Positions 29,060 through 29,758 of a stretch of DNA of 29,758 nucleotides are shown here, one piece after another. The translations under genes and the position numbers were made by a program. Position 1 is the first letter of the stretch. The number at the start of each line of letters is the position of its first letter. Below the pieces are notes generated by a model that did no database searches, had not been told where the DNA came from, and was given only the letters and a program-made list of their open reading frames with translations. Source of the DNA: Lewinellaceae bacterium (GTDB lineage Bacteria > Bacteroidota > Bacteroidia > Chitinophagales > Saprospiraceae); the NCBI GenBank assembly GCA_016719605.1, contig JADJYW010000017.1:1-29758 (forward strand), in the 5' to 3' direction.

Positions 29060-29312
29060 AGTTATAGAGGCGAAGGTTTCCACTGCCCCACAATGATGTC
29101 ACTTCTAATACCGTAGAGCAAGCCAGTTTGACATTGACTGCGTTCATGCCTTTTTTTGCCACGTTGGGTGTCGAACGTAACGGTATCGCCTTCGCGAATG
29201 TCGTCAATAAGACCGCTAACGTGAACAGAAGGGATTTCGCTGGTGCTGGAGTCAACAATGAAGCCCAAAACCTTTGGTGCCATTGAAGAAATTTTACTGT
29301 TCCACTGTGCAT
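29058..29312 (-). CDS. Cold-shock domain protein, first copy
   Basis: ATG at 29312 begins MHSGTVKF, and across two single-base breaks near 29285 and 29265 continues as FNGTKGFGFIVDSSTSEIPS, VHVSGLIDDIREGDTVTFDT, QRGKKGMNAVNVKLA. The RNP1-like KGFGFI and RNP2-like VHVSG motifs define the nucleic-acid-binding cold-shock fold of about 63 residues, an RNA chaperone. Where the second copy stops after NVKLA, this copy reads on for about 20 further residues (CSTVLEVTSLWGS...) to a TAA at 29058. That tail may be an artefact of a changed stop codon. The leader is shared with the second copy. Confidence 0.87.
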   Translation of the reverse strand: MHSGTVKFLQWHQRFWASLLTPAPAKSLLFTLAVLLTTFAKAIPLRSTPNVAKKGMNAVNVKLACSTVLEVTSLWGSGNLRLYN

Positions 29313-29350
29313 TAGTAAAAACTTTAAAAAATGATGTTTGGCAATATGCC
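29313..29350 (-). promoter_or_regulatory. Conserved leader of csp1 (shared with csp2)
   Basis: The minus-strand segment just before the ATG contains GGCATATTGCC, a short GGCA/TGCC hairpin, then CATTTTTTAAAGTTTTTACT. The same arrangement, with small changes, precedes csp2. Conservation right up to the start codon, in genes whose family is often controlled through mRNA leaders, suggests post-transcriptional control; this is inference. Confidence 0.5.
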
Positions 29351-29453
29351 GCCGCAAAGTGCAGATTAATTCTGTTTGCTACCAAATTTTTTTCTTAATG
29401 ATTTGACATAATGCATTTGTTTGCCCGGATTCGGGTTGCCACCTTCATCGCCA

Positions 29454-29488
29454 CAAAAACCCCGCCGGCGCGATCCAAAAGCGAGGTT
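29454..29488 (-). terminator. Rho-independent terminator after csp2
   Basis: On the minus strand AACCTCGC (29488-29481) pairs with GCGGGGTT (29465-29458), one G-T wobble, around a 15-base loop, and is followed by T residues (29459-29454, read as TTTTTG). It lies 35 bases past the csp2 stop, so csp2 and csp1 are probably separate transcripts. Confidence 0.65.
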
Positions 29489-29522
29489 TCCAACATGCTA
29501 TCAGTTGAAATGCCAATCAGGC

Positions 29523-29711
29523 TTAGGCCAGTTTGACATTGACTGCGTTCATGCCTTTTTGCCACGTTGGGTGTCGAACGTGACGGTGTCACCCTCACGG
29601 ATGCTGTCAATGGGACCGCTAACGTGAACGAAGATTTCTTCGCTGGTGCTGGAGTCAATGATAAAACCAAACCCTTTGGTCTCATTGAAAACTTAACTGT
29701 TCCGAGTGCAT
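29523..29711 (-). CDS. Cold-shock domain protein, second copy
   Basis: ATG at 29711 begins MHS, and the frame is broken within the first ten codons. In the following frames it reads KGFGFIIDSSTSEE, IFVHVSGPIDSIREGDTVTF and DTQRGKKGMNAVNVKLA, then TAA at 29523-29525. This is a normal-sized 62-residue cold-shock protein with both RNA-binding motifs. The sequence is about nine-tenths identical to the first copy over the last 40 residues, so the pair is a recent tandem duplication. It is followed by its own terminator and preceded by the shared leader. Confidence 0.85.
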
Positions 29712-29748
29712 TGGTAAAAACTTTAAAAATGATATTCGGCAATGTGCC
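29712..29748 (-). promoter_or_regulatory. Conserved leader of csp2 (shared with csp1)
   Basis: On the minus strand TCGGCACATTGCCGA forms a six-base stem with a three-base loop, followed by TATCATTTTTAAAGTTTTTA up to the ATG. Loop and flanks differ from csp1 at a few positions while GGCA and TGCC are kept. The promoter would lie at or beyond the window end. Confidence 0.5.
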
Positions 29749-29758
29749 GATGCGAAGG

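Noticed and set aside
29058..29120. True C-terminal extension of the first cold-shock protein
   Set aside because: The extra residues have no family counterpart and most likely arise from a changed stop codon or sequence error.

Overview
The window comes from a Bacteroidota bacterium, most likely a Saprospiraceae-type member of the order Saprospirales. The grounds are two large secreted proteins that end in type A Por (type IX) secretion sorting domains, one of them with about a dozen SprB repeats. In addition, promoter elements of the Bacteroidota -7 form (TAnnTTTG, here TACCTTTG) lie upstream of two genes, and the GNAT-nitrilase fusion and tandem cold-shock genes fit. This is inference from gene content; no rRNA gene is present. 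Most long genes are split by single-base frame changes while the protein sense continues in the next frame, so the sequence behaves like an uncorrected long-read or single-molecule assembly rather than a decayed genome. Coordinates given for broken genes span the whole reconstructed coding region.

Layout. 1-2125 (minus): SulP anion transporter N-terminus (cut by the window edge), then the umuD-umuC translesion polymerase pair. 2386-4565 (plus): a GNAT/carbon-nitrogen hydrolase fusion and a small DUF2807 surface protein. A 154-bp inverted repeat separates these from a convergent glycerophosphodiester phosphodiesterase (4720-5644, minus). 5831-6146 (plus): an SCP2 sterol-carrier protein whose stop overlaps that of convergent hslR, which is translationally coupled to a DUF58 gene. 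7597-9599 (minus): a secreted beta-helix protein. 9640-10058 (minus): a cyclophilin-like protein. 10209-16823 (minus): an NAD-type formate dehydrogenase (beta subunit with fused NuoE/NuoF modules, and molybdo-alpha subunit) with a complete, A+T-richer restriction-modification pair (D12 adenine methylase plus SacI-family endonuclease) lying between the two subunits. 16837-17796 (minus): an Rpn-family nuclease. 18044-28521 (plus): a ~2000-residue SprB-repeat adhesin followed by a three-gene exporter (ABC ATPase/permease, HlyD-like adaptor, TolC-like channel). 28520-29711 (minus): arfB and two tandem cold-shock genes.

The most distinctive non-coding feature is a set of different short tandem repeats (mostly 7-mers, also a 9-mer and a 15-mer) placed a few bases upstream of start codons of unrelated genes: umuC, the DUF2807 gene, the SCP2 gene, the DUF58 gene and the formate dehydrogenase alpha gene. 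The heptamer of the umuC leader recurs in the same sense orientation inside the 5' part of the adhesin gene. Other structure includes a perfect 32-bp palindrome, a long convergent-gene inverted repeat, a separated 18-bp inverted repeat, and a shared leader in front of both cold-shock genes.

I saw no tRNA, rRNA, CRISPR array, transposase-flanked insertion sequence or replication origin. No gene-free stretch exceeds 300 bases; the longest are 2126-2385, 17797-18043 and 392-591.
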